A stretch of DNA of 7,365 bases from Fibrobacter sp. GTDB lineage: Bacteria; Fibrobacterota; Fibrobacteria; Fibrobacterales; Fibrobacteraceae. The position numbers were made by a program, and so were the translations under genes. The stretch covers positions 1 to 7,365 of the forward strand of contig JAEDLI010000112.1 in the NCBI GenBank assembly GCA_016295375.1, in the 5' to 3' direction. Positions 1-5,950 of the stretch are shown in pieces (positions within the stretch are counted from its first letter, which is position 1; each line of letters opens with the position of its first letter). The notes beneath the pieces are model-generated. The model was not told the origin of the DNA. It ran no database searches and worked only from the letters and a program-made list of their open reading frames with translations.

Positions 1-512
1 TAAATGACCTGTATGCTTACGGTACCGGATTTTATAGAGGAGAGTTTTAAAACAGAAATATTTCCCTTCCCGTTTTTGTCTCCGATGGCGTGAAATTTAT
101 AGACGCCTTCGCGTTCATTCTTGATCCATGAAAAATCTCCATTTCCCTGCGACACCATATAATACTTAAATCCGTTTTCGGCATTCACTTTTATAGCAAT
201 GGGAATGGATGGTTGAGTCTTCGGATTCCAATGATCAGTTGTAATTGTAGAGACAAATCTTATGTATAGTGGCTTGCCTTCAGAAAGTTGATTTCCATCG
301 AAAGATTTTCTCCAACTATCTCCAGCGCCGTCTAACGAATACTCCAACGTTTGCGACACTTTCCAATCATCATAATCGCATCCATTGAAGCATTCTTCAT
401 TCGCTTTTTTGTATTCGGCAGACTCCTTGTTGATAGAGCCGTCTGCATTGATTATGTTATCTGCGAAGGCGATGCAGGCTAACATTGCGATTGAAACGAG
501 TAATTTTTTCAT
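1..512 (-). CDS. Unrecognised exported protein, partial (C-terminus outside window)
   Basis: The frame opens at an ATG (510-512) and stays open to the left edge, giving 170 residues with no stop. The N-terminus MKKLLVSIAMLACIAFA is a typical Sec signal peptide with a likely signal peptidase I cut at AFA|D (residue 17). The Cys at residue 12 is not in a good lipobox. A GAGGA ribosome binding site lies 5 nt upstream. The mature part is polar and charged, with two close cysteines (C41, C45) and alternating hydrophobic residues in the second half (around 82-90, 103-109, 150-170) that suggest beta strands. I do not recognise a family. It starts 41 bp after the stop of the secreted nuclease gene on the same strand, so the two probably share a transcript. 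That makes it a candidate periplasmic partner or immunity protein, but this rests on position alone. Confidence 0.75.
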   Translation of the reverse strand, partial: MKKLLVSIAMLACIAFADNIINADGSINKESAEYKKANEECFNGCDYDDWKVSQTLEYSLDGAGDSWRKSFDGNQLSEGKPLYIRFVSTITTDHWNPKTQPSIPIAIKVNAENGFKYYMVSQGNGDFSWIKNEREGVYKFHAIGDKNGKGNISVLKLSSIKSGTVSIQVI

Positions 513-517
513 GGTGT

Positions 518-522
518 TCCTC
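518..522 (-). promoter_or_regulatory. Ribosome binding site of the exported protein gene
   Basis: Read on the minus strand, GAGGA sits 5 nt before the ATG at 512. It decides the start of the partial gene and shows that the gene has its own translation initiation despite lying in the wake of the nuclease gene. Confidence 0.7.
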
Positions 523-553
523 AGTGTTGAATTTGAAATAATGATAGGTCGTT

Positions 554-1588
554 TTACGGACATAGATTTGGGATAGGTGCGGGGGTGTAAGTTTTCCCGT
601 TAATGATATACCTTATAATGAATTCTGTCGGAATTCGTGAGCTGCCAATATATCGAATATCACCTGAAACAGAAACTTTTTTCCCTTCTTTTAGGGCTTG
701 GGCCCACATGTTTTCTAATTCCGTAAAGGCTTTATTGGCAGACTTGCTCATAGAAACTAAATTTTCGTATCCTCCTGTTCCGCCAAACCTATTGGCTAAA
801 AGATGCCCGCCAACGCCGCATTTCAATTCTTTCCCGATTTTTGGTTCTATGGAATTGCGTGGATTGCCATTTGTCAGTTTCAGGTTCTTTACAGAAAAAT
901 ATTTGACACGATGCAAATCGTCCCCTACATAGGTGGCGCCGTTATCTACATAAGCACTCACTTTGAAATTCCCTTTCGGAATGGCTTCTGGATTTCGGAC
1001 CCCCTGCTCGACAACATCCCACGATTTGGCTTTAAATGCACCCCAGCCACCCGTTACGGCACCTATTGCAGCACCCCACATAAAACCGTCGGCAGCGCTT
1101 TCAATTGCGCCTTTTTGTGCGGCGGAAAGATTTCCGCTCTTTAAAGCCTCTATTAAGCCGCCAAGCCCACCGCCGACAACAGTTCCTGAAATTGCGCCAA
1201 TTGCAGCACCTTTACAAGATGCAAAGGCGATAGCGGCGACTGGTTCTGCTCCCGTGGCACCGGCAACAACGCTTACTGTTCCCGTGATGACAATGATTGC
1301 GGTGCCTGCAGCAAATTTGGCGGCGACTTTAACCCAATCGATGTCATATTTTCCTTCGTAACGGTCTCTCAATTCTTGGACAGACATTTTTTCGATATGC
1401 TTGTCACGCAAATCCAGGCCGCTAGAAGAAATGACTTCTTCAGCGAAAGTCATTTCTGCGTAGGTTATTTCTGCGAAAGTTTCCTCAGCATAGGTTGTTT
1501 CTGCATAAGTTACTTCCGCAAAAGTCTCTTCGGCGAATGAAAAAGCCGTTGCGAATAGGAGTAGGGCTAAAAATGTAAGTTTGTTCAT
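554..1588 (-). CDS. Secreted polymorphic-toxin-like protein with DNA/RNA non-specific endonuclease domain
   Basis: This is a 344-residue protein from ATG 1588. A TTG two codons earlier is possible but less likely. Residues 1-19 form a Sec signal peptide with a likely cut at SFA|E. Residues 18-52 are seven pentapeptides of the form [FY]AE-x-T. Residues 53-88 are polar. Residues 89-184 are a Gly/Ala-rich, partly hydrophobic region with a GFMWGAAIGAVTGG stretch, of the kind found between trafficking and toxin parts of polymorphic toxins. Residues from about 217 to 331 match my recollection of the Endonuclea_NS_2 (DNA/RNA non-specific endonuclease) family: GGHLLANRFGG with the expected catalytic His at 262, ENLV, Asn 285 as likely metal ligand, then W..AL.EGKKV and a closing strand pair ending IINGKTY. 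The family hydrolyses DNA and RNA with a divalent metal. No PAAR, LXG or Rhs part is present. The alternative is a simple exported nutritional nuclease. The nuclease call is firm; the toxin role is inference. Confidence 0.85.
   Translation of the reverse strand: MNKLTFLALLLFATAFSFAEETFAEVTYAETTYAEETFAEITYAEMTFAEEVISSSGLDLRDKHIEKMSVQELRDRYEGKYDIDWVKVAAKFAAGTAIIVITGTVSVVAGATGAEPVAAIAFASCKGAAIGAISGTVVGGGLGGLIEALKSGNLSAAQKGAIESAADGFMWGAAIGAVTGGWGAFKAKSWDVVEQGVRNPEAIPKGNFKVSAYVDNGATYVGDDLHRVKYFSVKNLKLTNGNPRNSIEPKIGKELKCGVGGHLLANRFGGTGGYENLVSMSKSANKAFTELENMWAQALKEGKKVSVSGDIRYIGSSRIPTEFIIRYIINGKTYTPAPIPNLCP
1433..1537 (-). repeat. Seven in-frame 15-bp repeats encoding [FY]AExT
   Basis: Seven consecutive 15-bp units encode FAEET, FAEVT, YAETT, YAEET, FAEIT, YAEMT and FAEEV, directly after the signal peptide core. 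Every unit keeps aromatic-Ala-Glu. The fourth residue varies freely and the fifth is Thr in six of seven. The codons differ from copy to copy (for example GCC, GCG, GCA and GCT for the Ala), so the array is old and kept at the protein level rather than freshly expanded by slippage. The first unit straddles the predicted signal peptidase site. Confidence 0.9.
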
Positions 1589-1597
1589 ATTCAACCA

Positions 1598-1702
1598 TCA
1601 TTCTAGATGAAAACTATCAAAAATAGGCTTGATTTCTTCTTTGAAAAATTTCTCAGCCGTTTCATTTGAAGGTGTCACTTTTTCATAATCTCCATTCGAC
1701 AT
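1598..1702 (-). CDS. Possible 34-residue small protein or gene remnant upstream of the nuclease
   Basis: An ATG at 1702 opens a 34-codon frame ending in TGA at 1598-1600, 9 nt before the nuclease ATG. The peptide starts MSNGDYEKV and continues with a charged, probably helical part (around ETAEKFFKEEIKPIF). Composition is protein-like rather than random AT-rich translation. It lies in the same frame as the nuclease gene, separated from its ATG by a TGA and three sense codons. I see no Shine-Dalgarno sequence, and an in-frame TGA lies two codons before the ATG. It could be a leader peptide, a small gene translationally linked to the nuclease, or the truncated tail of a lost gene. I recognise no family. 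Confidence 0.35.
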   Translation of the reverse strand: MSNGDYEKVTPSNETAEKFFKEEIKPIFDSFHLE

Positions 1703-1711
1703 TTTCGATCA

Positions 1712-1738
1712 AATGTAAATAAAAAAAAACAATGTCAA
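1712..1738 (-). promoter_or_regulatory. Candidate promoter for the nuclease locus
   Basis: On the minus strand a perfect TTGACA (1733-1738) is followed after 15 bp by TACATT (1712-1717, four of six matches to TATAAT). The spacer is shorter than the preferred 17 bp and the -10 is weak. Transcription would start near 1705, almost on the ATG of the 34-codon frame, giving the nuclease a leader of roughly 115 nt. Confidence 0.3.
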
Positions 1739-1760
1739 GTGTTTTTGAAATTTTGACATT
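1731..1760. repeat. Perfect 8-bp inverted repeat AATGTCAA / TTGACATT, possible operator
   Basis: AATGTCAA (1731-1738) is mirrored by TTGACATT (1753-1760) with a 14-bp spacer. After one mismatch the symmetry resumes with AAA/TTT on the flanks. Each arm contains TTGACA on one strand, the consensus -35 hexamer. Because it sits between divergent genes, a dimeric repressor site covering a promoter is a reasonable reading. An AT-rich stem of this size would be a weak terminator, and no gene ends here. Confidence 0.4.
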
Positions 1761-1922
1761 TTTTACAATATCGAGGTTCTTTTTAATCCAACATGTGGAA
1801 TTACCCGTATTTTTATGGGTTGAATCCATATTTTTAAGGACAAAAACGTCAATTTTTAACAATTGTGGGAATAAAAAACTAATAATCATTGGAATTTGTG
1901 TTCAGCAATCTTAGGAATTTTA

Positions 1923-1928
1923 TATATT
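1923..1928 (+). promoter_or_regulatory. Candidate -10 box of the ATPase gene
   Basis: TATATT (five of six matches to TATAAT) lies in a TATATAT run 21 bp before the ATPase ATG, which would give a short leader carrying the AGGGG ribosome binding site. No good -35 box is visible at the right distance. Confidence 0.35.
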
Positions 1929-1939
1929 TGACTCAAAAA

Positions 1940-1944
1940 AGGGG
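1940..1944 (+). promoter_or_regulatory. Ribosome binding site of the ATPase gene
   Basis: AGGGG ends 5 nt before the ATG at 1950 and supports that start. Confidence 0.6.
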
Positions 1945-1949
1945 TCAAA

Positions 1950-3209
1950 ATGGACAATTATCGCACGCGATACATCGAAAGCCAAATTGAGCGACTACTC
2001 AAGTCTAGCAGCGCTGTTCTAGTCGCTGGGCCCAAATTTTGCGGCAAGACCACAACTTGCCTGCGCATGGCAAAAAGCAATATTCGACTTGCTACACGCC
2101 GAAACATTGAACTCGCACGAATGGAACCCCACAACACACTCTTGGGCGAGCAGCCAAGGCTTATCGATGAGTGTCAGACTGTTCCCGAACTTTGGGATGA
2201 GATCCGGGCGTGGGCTGACGAGAAACCTGGTTTTGGGCAGTTTATTTTGACGGGAAGTTCCACCCCTGCCGACAAAAGCCAGATTCACCATTCCGGCGCC
2301 GGGCGCATCGTAACACTCCCCATGCGTCCCATGTCTCTTTTCGAATCCGGCGATTCTACCGGGACCGTTTCACTTGCGGAACTTTTTTTTAGTGAATCTC
2401 CCAATGTTTATGATACAAATGAAAGGCATTCCCTAAAGGACATGGCCTTCTATACCTGCCGCGGAGGATGGCCTCTTTCGATTCTTGACGACCGTGATGT
2501 TGCGCTAGATGTCACTGCGAACTACTACAATGGATTTTTCAATTTCGATACAAGCGAAAATGAAAAATTTCGCAATAAGAAACCCGAAGTTCTTCGGATG
2601 ATTCTGCGCAGTTATGCCAGAAACATTTCCACCGAAGCCGCCTACAAGACAATCATTCAGGACATTATCGAATCGAACAATCGTACCATGGATACTAAAA
2701 CATTCGACGATTACTGGGATGCGCTCAAGGATTTGTTCATCATCAGCGACATCGACGCATGGAACCCGAATCTCCGCAGCAAGGCGGTGGTGCGCACCAC
2801 TCCTACTAGGCATTTCGTCGATACGTCCATCGCATGCCAGGCACTCAATATTTCTCCTGATGATTTGATGGCCGATTTAAAATCCTTCGGTTTTTTCTTT
2901 GAGGATTTGGCGGTGCGCGATTTGAACATCTATGCGAGTCTGCTTGGCGGAACTGTCAAACATTACCGAGATAGTCGTGGGCTTGAATGTGATGCCGTTG
3001 TTCATACGCCTAAAGGGAAATGGGGTGCCATTGAAATCAAGCTTGGTGGCGACAAACTCATTGAAGAAGGTGCTGCAAATCTGAATAAACTAAAGGATGA
3101 TGTCGATGACCCGAACATGGCCTTTATGGCGATAATCACAGCCACTGGTCCCGCGTATCGGCGCGTAGACGGAATATATGTTACTCCGCTGAACTGTTTG
3201 AGAGCGTAA
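1950..3209 (+). CDS. AAA-type ATPase with DUF4143 domain
   Basis: This is a 419-residue cytoplasmic protein. The N-terminal ATPase half has a Walker A motif GPKFCGKT (27-34), Walker B LIDE (71-74), the FILTGSS segment (98-104) as sensor-like strand, and GR at 118-119 where an arginine finger is expected. The C-terminal half from about 190 is the DUF4143 domain: DYWDALKDLFIISDI, RHFVDTSIA, FFFEDLAVRDL (314-325), HYRDSRGLECDAV (338-350) and WGAIEIKLGG (358-367). The E346/D348 and E362-x-K364 arrangement resembles a PD-(D/E)xK nuclease fold, with the acidic residues and lysine all present. Members are common in bacterial and archaeal accessory regions and their biological role is not established. 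Length is normal and the gene looks intact. It is divergent from the nuclease locus and converges on tgt, with no sign of being part of either unit. Confidence 0.9.
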   Translation: MDNYRTRYIESQIERLLKSSSAVLVAGPKFCGKTTTCLRMAKSNIRLATRRNIELARMEPHNTLLGEQPRLIDECQTVPELWDEIRAWADEKPGFGQFILTGSSTPADKSQIHHSGAGRIVTLPMRPMSLFESGDSTGTVSLAELFFSESPNVYDTNERHSLKDMAFYTCRGGWPLSILDDRDVALDVTANYYNGFFNFDTSENEKFRNKKPEVLRMILRSYARNISTEAAYKTIIQDIIESNNRTMDTKTFDDYWDALKDLFIISDIDAWNPNLRSKAVVRTTPTRHFVDTSIACQALNISPDDLMADLKSFGFFFEDLAVRDLNIYASLLGGTVKHYRDSRGLECDAVVHTPKGKWGAIEIKLGGDKLIEEGAANLNKLKDDVDDPNMAFMAIITATGPAYRRVDGIYVTPLNCLRA

Positions 3210-3213
3210 AGCC

Positions 3214-4356
3214 TTATTCCGCTTCTTGCTGCAGCTGCGGAATCATTTGCGAAGACCATTCCTCGAAATCGCCCGCCTCGATGTGGTCGCGGGCCTGCTG
3301 CATCAGGTGCAAATAGAAATGCAGGTTGTGGATGGTGGAAAGCGTCCAGCCGAGAGGTTCCTCGGTCTTGAATAGGTGCCGCAGGTAGGAGCGACTGTAG
3401 TTGCGGCAACAGTAGCAGTCGCATTCCGGGTCCAGCGGCGCATCGTGCTGGTGCGCAAATTTGGCGTTCTTGTAGCGGAGCACTCCCCTGCTGGTGTACA
3501 CAAGGCCGTCCTGAGCGTTTTTCGCGGGCAAAATACAGTCGAACATATCGACCCCGCGCTTGATAAGCGAAAGCAGGTTCCAGGGCGTGCCCACCCCCAT
3601 CACGTAGCGGGCGCGGTCTTCGGGCAAGTAGTCGGTGCAAAAATCCGCAATCTGGTACATGGTCTCTACGGGTTCGCCTACGGAAAGGCCGCCCATCGCG
3701 TAGCCGTCGGGAGCGAGTTCCTTGAGCGCCTCGATGGACTTTTTGCGGAGTTCCTTGTGCATGCCGCCCTGCACGATTCCGAAAAAGAATTGCGGGTAAC
3801 TGTGAAGCGGCGGGTTCTTTTCGAGCCATTCCATGGCGCGGCGGGTCCATTTGAGCGTCAGATCCAGCGAGTGCGAGGCCTCCTCGACGGTGCTCGGATA
3901 AGGCGTACATTCATCGAAAGCCATGATGATGTCGGCGCCGATTTCGCGCTGGGCCTGCATCACGGATTCGGGAGTGAACATGTGGTGCGAGCCATCCAGA
4001 TGGCTATGGAATTCCACTCCCTCTTCTGTAATGTGGCGAAAATCCTTGAGGCTCCAGACCTGGAATCCGCCGCTGTCAGTGAGCATGGGGCCGTTCCAGC
4101 CCATGAACTTCTGCACGCCGCCCGCTTCGGCAATGAGCTTGGTGCCCGGTCGCAGGTACAGGTGGTACGTGTTCGCGAGAATGATTTGCGCCTGCATTTC
4201 GCGCAGGTCTCGCGACGAAAGTCCCTTCACACTCGCGAGCGTGCCCACCGGCATAAAAATCGGCGTCTCGATTGTGCCGTGGGCCGTGCGGATTCGTCCG
4301 CGGCGGGCCTTGCTGCGCGGCGATTTTGCCAGAAGTTCGAAGGGATTCTCGTTCAC
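3214..4356 (-). CDS. tgt: tRNA-guanine(34) transglycosylase (queuosine biosynthesis)
   Basis: The 380-residue enzyme swaps guanine-34 in GUN-anticodon tRNAs for preQ1, a step of queuosine synthesis in the cytoplasm. The start is GTG 4356, which places FELL and the KARRGRI strand at the usual N-terminus. Visible motifs are LTDSGGFQ (92-99, general base D94), FDECTP (147-152), GIVQGG (193-198), GGLSVGE (222-228), MFDC with nucleophile D273, and the zinc site C312, C314, C317 and H343. Cys150 and Val226 match the preQ1-using bacterial type rather than the queuine-using eukaryotic type. After the nucleophile the sequence is LPAKNAQDG, whereas bacterial enzymes usually have LPTRNxRNG. The gene follows the YkgJ-like gene by 3 nt, has only a weak ribosome binding site, and is probably translated by coupling. 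It is the last gene of the five-gene unit. Confidence 0.97.
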   Translation of the reverse strand: MNENPFELLAKSPRSKARRGRIRTAHGTIETPIFMPVGTLASVKGLSSRDLREMQAQIILANTYHLYLRPGTKLIAEAGGVQKFMGWNGPMLTDSGGFQVWSLKDFRHITEEGVEFHSHLDGSHHMFTPESVMQAQREIGADIIMAFDECTPYPSTVEEASHSLDLTLKWTRRAMEWLEKNPPLHSYPQFFFGIVQGGMHKELRKKSIEALKELAPDGYAMGGLSVGEPVETMYQIADFCTDYLPEDRARYVMGVGTPWNLLSLIKRGVDMFDCILPAKNAQDGLVYTSRGVLRYKNAKFAHQHDAPLDPECDCYCCRNYSRSYLRHLFKTEEPLGWTLSTIHNLHFYLHLMQQARDHIEAGDFEEWSSQMIPQLQQEAE

Positions 4357-4359
4357 GGA

Positions 4360-4872
4360 CTAAAGATAAATAATCGGGAAATCGGCCCGATATTCCTTGA
4401 TAATGTATGGATGCGCTTTTGCGTATGCAAGAATCTTTTCGCCAAGTCCATTTTTCACGAGTTCGTTGAGAGCTTGGCTCGGAACCGCACCGATGCTCGG
4501 GCATGTGGGCGTAAGCGCGATGACGAGTTCGCCGTCTTTATTCATGATGCGGAGCGGCCAGATGGAGCAGTCGAAGGGCTTGTCTTCGGGCTTTAGGATG
4601 CAGCCTTTTTGCGGGTCCAGGAAGGTGCAGGAAACTTCTTCTTCGGGGTCGGCGGTACGGTAATTGTTTTCGAGAACGAGGCGACCCGCGCAGGATTTTT
4701 GCGGGTCAACAACCGCGCGGAACTCCCCCACCACGCCGTATTCATTGGGCAGGCTCAGTTTCTCGACGACTTTGAGCGGAAAAAGCGGCGTTTCCCAGAG
4801 GCTCTGCCGCCGGAAGGAACAGCAGAACTTGCAGGCAGCGCATCGTTTTTTTGTTAAAAGACTTGAAAGCAT
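4360..4872 (-). CDS. YkgJ-family cysteine-cluster protein (putative metal binding)
   Basis: This is a 170-residue soluble protein with nine cysteines. The N-terminal CAACKFCC cluster (C11, C14, C17, C18), followed by C82 and C91 and then FDCSIWPLRI (C102), is the pattern of the YkgJ / UPF0153 family, described as putative zinc- or iron-chelating proteins. C61 and C124 are additional. No signal peptide or membrane segment is seen. The biochemical role of the family is unknown. The ATG at 4872 is one base after the stop of the DUF2156 gene (TAA-t-ATG), and the only G-rich stretch upstream lies inside a stable hairpin too far away to serve as ribosome binding site. Translation is therefore probably by termination-reinitiation. 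The TAG stop is 3 nt before the GTG of tgt. Confidence 0.88.
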   Translation of the reverse strand: MLSSLLTKKRCAACKFCCSFRRQSLWETPLFPLKVVEKLSLPNEYGVVGEFRAVVDPQKSCAGRLVLENNYRTADPEEEVSCTFLDPQKGCILKPEDKPFDCSIWPLRIMNKDGELVIALTPTCPSIGAVPSQALNELVKNGLGEKILAYAKAHPYIIKEYRADFPIIYL

Positions 4873-4873
4873 A

Positions 4874-5950
4874 TTAGTCTAGGAGATCCCCGCCTTCGCG
4901 GGGATGACATTGTGAGTCGCAGGGATGACAATGAAGGTCGAGACGACACGTAACGTGGGTTTTGTCAAGAATCGTCAGCGGGTAGTACGAGAGTTTTGCC
5001 TTGCGGAGGCCTTCAAGCCCGATGTCTTCTTCGCGGTTGATGAAATTTGCACCGGCGGCTACCAGGCGTTGGGCAAACATCTTGTTGATGACGGCATACC
5101 CGCCATTGTCTGCGTATTCCCCGATGACCTTCTCGAAATGGATGTCCCATGCGCCGGGAGCAATCTCGGAAGCCATGGTCACGCCGACAGCTTTGCCTTC
5201 TACGTACAGGACTGCCCCCTTCATGCCGAGTGCGTCGAAGTTTTCCAGCGCTTCCACGATGGCGCAGTATTCCGCCATGCGGGACTTTTCGTTTTCGGAG
5301 CGTTCGGCCCAGGCGGCTTCGGCGCAGTCACAGGTCGGCTCGCAGGCGGAATCTCCTGCGACAGACTTAAGCCATGACTTTTCAATTTCCAGCGCGACGC
5401 CGGCATTTTCAGCGGTGATTTCTTGCAGTTCAAACTGCCCATAAGTGCGATTGAATCGTGATATATGATTGCGTTTTTTGCGGTACTGGTTACCTGCGAG
5501 AGTCGCTAGCGCTTCTGCGGAGTAAACGTAGTCACTGTCGCCACGGTTATTTTCAAAATGGAGAACAGGCTCGGCGCTTTCCTTGCCAAAAAATCCATCC
5601 GTTTCGACGACGCAATTCGCATTGAAATATTCCCGCAAAATCTGCGCCCGGGGCTCGTCCACAAGGCAGAATTCCAGCGGGCGGCCCGTTGCCCGAGCAT
5701 CGTCTGCTGTCCACTTGAGCGCCGCACCCACATCGCCCTCCCCTAGCGGGAATGCGTACCCGCGACGGCTCCCCTGGCCGTTGTAATAGCGGAACAGGAA
5801 TCCGTCTTGCAAAGCAACTTGCGTGCCGTATTTTTGGCGGAGTAGATAGATGTTTGCAAAACTGGCATCGCTTCCGATATATCCAGAGGCGGCCACGGCT
5901 TTTGCCGCGGCCTCCCTGTCATTTAATTCTGGAGACTTGAATGGAATCAC
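4874..5950 (-). CDS. DUF2156 GNAT-fold protein (phosphatidylglycerol lysyltransferase C-terminal-like)
   Basis: This 358-residue protein of the DUF2156 / LPG_synthase_C family has two GNAT-like halves. Supporting segments are SDASFANIYLL (27-37), QVALQDGFLFRYY (44-56), LAGNQYRKKRNHISRF (151-166), GAVLYVEGKAVGVTMA (245-260), the block around HFEKVIGEYADNGGYAVIN (271-289) and FINREEDIGLEGLRKAKLSYYP (303-324). There are no membrane segments, so it is not a full MprF-type enzyme. Stand-alone DUF2156 proteins may use aminoacyl-tRNA, but the substrate here is unknown. The start is GTG 5950, overlapping the TGA of the antitoxin gene (GTGA). The C-terminal tail from about residue 339 (HCHPCDSQCHPREGGD) is encoded by a repeat element rather than by family sequence, so the original stop was probably lost. 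Confidence 0.87.
   Translation of the reverse strand: MIPFKSPELNDREAAAKAVAASGYIGSDASFANIYLLRQKYGTQVALQDGFLFRYYNGQGSRRGYAFPLGEGDVGAALKWTADDARATGRPLEFCLVDEPRAQILREYFNANCVVETDGFFGKESAEPVLHFENNRGDSDYVYSAEALATLAGNQYRKKRNHISRFNRTYGQFELQEITAENAGVALEIEKSWLKSVAGDSACEPTCDCAEAAWAERSENEKSRMAEYCAIVEALENFDALGMKGAVLYVEGKAVGVTMASEIAPGAWDIHFEKVIGEYADNGGYAVINKMFAQRLVAAGANFINREEDIGLEGLRKAKLSYYPLTILDKTHVTCRLDLHCHPCDSQCHPREGGDLLD
4884..4934. repeat. GC-rich hairpin repeat element within the 3' end of the DUF2156 gene
   Basis: ATCCCCGC (4886-4893) and GCGGGGAT (4898-4905) form a perfect 8-bp stem with a CTTC loop. The flanking TCGCGGGGATGACA (4896-4909) recurs as TCGCAGGGATGACA (4917-4930), 13 of 14 identical and exactly 21 bp away, so the copies stay in one codon frame. 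Read in the gene's direction the element encodes CHPREGGD, a peptide I associate with a widespread family of short dispersed hairpin repeats in bacterial genomes. Only this partly duplicated copy is in the window. It has no T-run, so it is not a Rho-independent terminator, and it lies inside an operon. Confidence 0.75.

Larger units (their letters stand above)
1703..1949. other. AT-rich divergent intergenic region
   Basis: These 247 bp separate the minus-strand nuclease locus from the plus-strand ATPase gene and are strongly AT-rich with long A and T runs. They hold an inverted repeat with a TTGACA box (1731-1760), weaker short inverted repeats (TATGG..CCATA around 1814-1830, CAATT..AATTG at 1850-1865), and a TATATT box near the ATPase start. 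I see no RNA gene and no convincing coding frame; the minus-strand frame covering 1683-1889 reads as low-complexity AT translation. Confidence 0.6.

Noticed and set aside
1433..1537. 15-bp repeats as a CRISPR array or a slippage-driven phase-variable tract
   Set aside because: The units are contiguous, in frame and lack spacers, and third positions differ between copies, so neither CRISPR nor recent slippage fits.
1589..1594. TTG codon two codons before the nuclease ATG as the true start
   Set aside because: It would only add two residues to the signal peptide and has no better ribosome binding site; ATG 1588 gives a cleaner N-terminus.
1598..1600. TGA read-through or selenocysteine joining the 34-codon frame to the nuclease
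   Set aside because: A signal peptide begins just after the TGA, and it would not function in the middle of a fusion; no selenocysteine-type hairpin was noticed.
1683..1889. 68-residue minus-strand open frame in the divergent intergenic region
   Set aside because: Its composition (Ile, Phe, Asn, Lys) is what AT-rich non-coding DNA gives. It has no ribosome binding site and overlaps the better 34-codon frame and the inverted repeat.
3376..4596. 406-residue plus-strand open frame opposite tgt
   Set aside because: It lies antisense to clearly conserved tgt and YkgJ-like coding sequence, and its translation matches no family; it is a shadow of a GC-rich gene.
4886..4905. GC-rich hairpin read as a Rho-independent terminator after DUF2156
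   Set aside because: There is no T-run on either strand, it lies within coding sequence, and the next gene starts 1 nt after the stop.
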